A stretch of 38,492 nt of DNA. It comes from a virus. A model generated the notes under the pieces. The model did no database searches, was not told the origin of the DNA, and saw only the letters and a list, made by a program, of their open reading frames with translations. This document shows, in pieces, positions 38,300-38,492 of this stretch. Position numbers and translations under genes: made by a program. Within the stretch, counting starts at the first letter, position 1. Each line of letters opens with the position of its first letter. The stretch spans positions 1 through 38,492 of IMG/VR virus record IMGVR_UViG_3300020165_002639. The stretch is one strand, 5' to 3'.

Positions 38300-38492
38300 C
38301 TACGGAGAGATGTTCTTGAACGGGTGGTCACTGGGTAGATTTCCCGTCAGACCCCACTTATGAGCCAGGTATCCCTCAGCCTTTTGGAACTCCGTTATGT
38401 CAGTTCCGCCCGTGCCCGGCAGTGCGCCTACCACGAAGAATTCAGCAACCCTGCCATCCAACCTCTCGTTGGCCCTGTTTCGCATGATCCTC
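38300..38492 (-). CDS. Partial LamG-like fibre or adhesion protein (C-terminus)
   Basis: The frame is open to the right edge, so the gene begins beyond the window; the Met at 38485 is probably internal. The visible C-terminus contains GRVAEFFVVGALPGTGGTDI and the tag EGYLAHKWGLTGNLPSDHPF. I know this tag from LamG/concanavalin-like domains at the ends of marine phage structural proteins. It probably encodes a carbohydrate-binding fibre component transcribed just ahead of fibre C. Confidence 0.75.
   Translation of the reverse strand, partial: RIMRNRANERLDGRVAEFFVVGALPGTGGTDITEFQKAEGYLAHKWGLTGNLPSDHPFKNISP

Noticed and set aside
1-38492. tRNA genes, integrase, transposase or attachment sites
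   Set aside because: I saw no cloverleaf-like sequence with the usual T-loop motif in the gaps, and no mobile-element protein motifs in any frame.

Overview
This window is a piece of a marine T4-like myovirus genome. The evidence is a gp44-type clamp loader ATPase, a GroES/gp31-like co-chaperonin, a UV damage endonuclease, tandem tail-fibre genes and repeated late-promoter octamers (NATAAATA, read on the minus strand). Almost every gene lies on the minus strand, and genes are packed with 1-26 base overlaps, often as TAATG or ATGA. I see no photosynthesis genes, so a heterotrophic marine host is more likely than a cyanobacterium. A full-length formate dehydrogenase hints at a host with C1 metabolism (SAR11-like or methylotroph-like). 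The host assignment is inference.

Layout from right to left, the direction of transcription: 38492-29301 holds structural fibre genes (a partial LamG-like gene, three paralogous repeat fibres, an Ig-repeat protein and a small fibre-like protein). 29285-26083 holds small conserved genes, a fragment resembling DNA polymerase III alpha, a GroES-like protein, an SGNH-like protein and a zinc-finger protein. 26017-20911 is an early or middle metabolic and replication block: UvdE, then NAD-formate dehydrogenase, a 54-aa protein, clamp loader gp44, a 90-aa protein and an AT-rich SGNH/sulfotransferase-like pair. 20522-15075 contains two conserved phage proteins, an M15 endolysin, spanin-like and holin-like membrane proteins, a thermonuclease and an odd acyl carrier protein. 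It is interrupted by a lone plus-strand oxygenase gene. 15029-10424 is a protein-quality operon: DnaJ, peptide deformylase, a ClpA-like unfoldase and two unknowns, with its own sigma70-like promoter. 10414-1 is a late block of virion or head-associated genes.

The most interesting part is 1-8.5 kb. Eight different proteins there share an N-terminal pattern, M-[KRY]-x-x-[EDQ]-[FILV], and several continue to a Glu. This resembles the capsid-targeting sequence of T4 internal head proteins, which the prohead protease removes. The set includes a complete Cu/Zn superoxide dismutase, a nucleotidyltransferase-HAD fusion and a ParB-like protein with a basic Cys-containing tail. This suggests a phage head loaded with several enzymes.

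A second pattern is promoter placement. In 13 cases the late octamer ends 6-10 bases before the start codon, with no room for a ribosome-binding site, which predicts leaderless mRNAs. In four others (three fibre-region genes and a DUF1353-like gene) it lies 21-32 bases upstream and a Shine-Dalgarno sequence is present.
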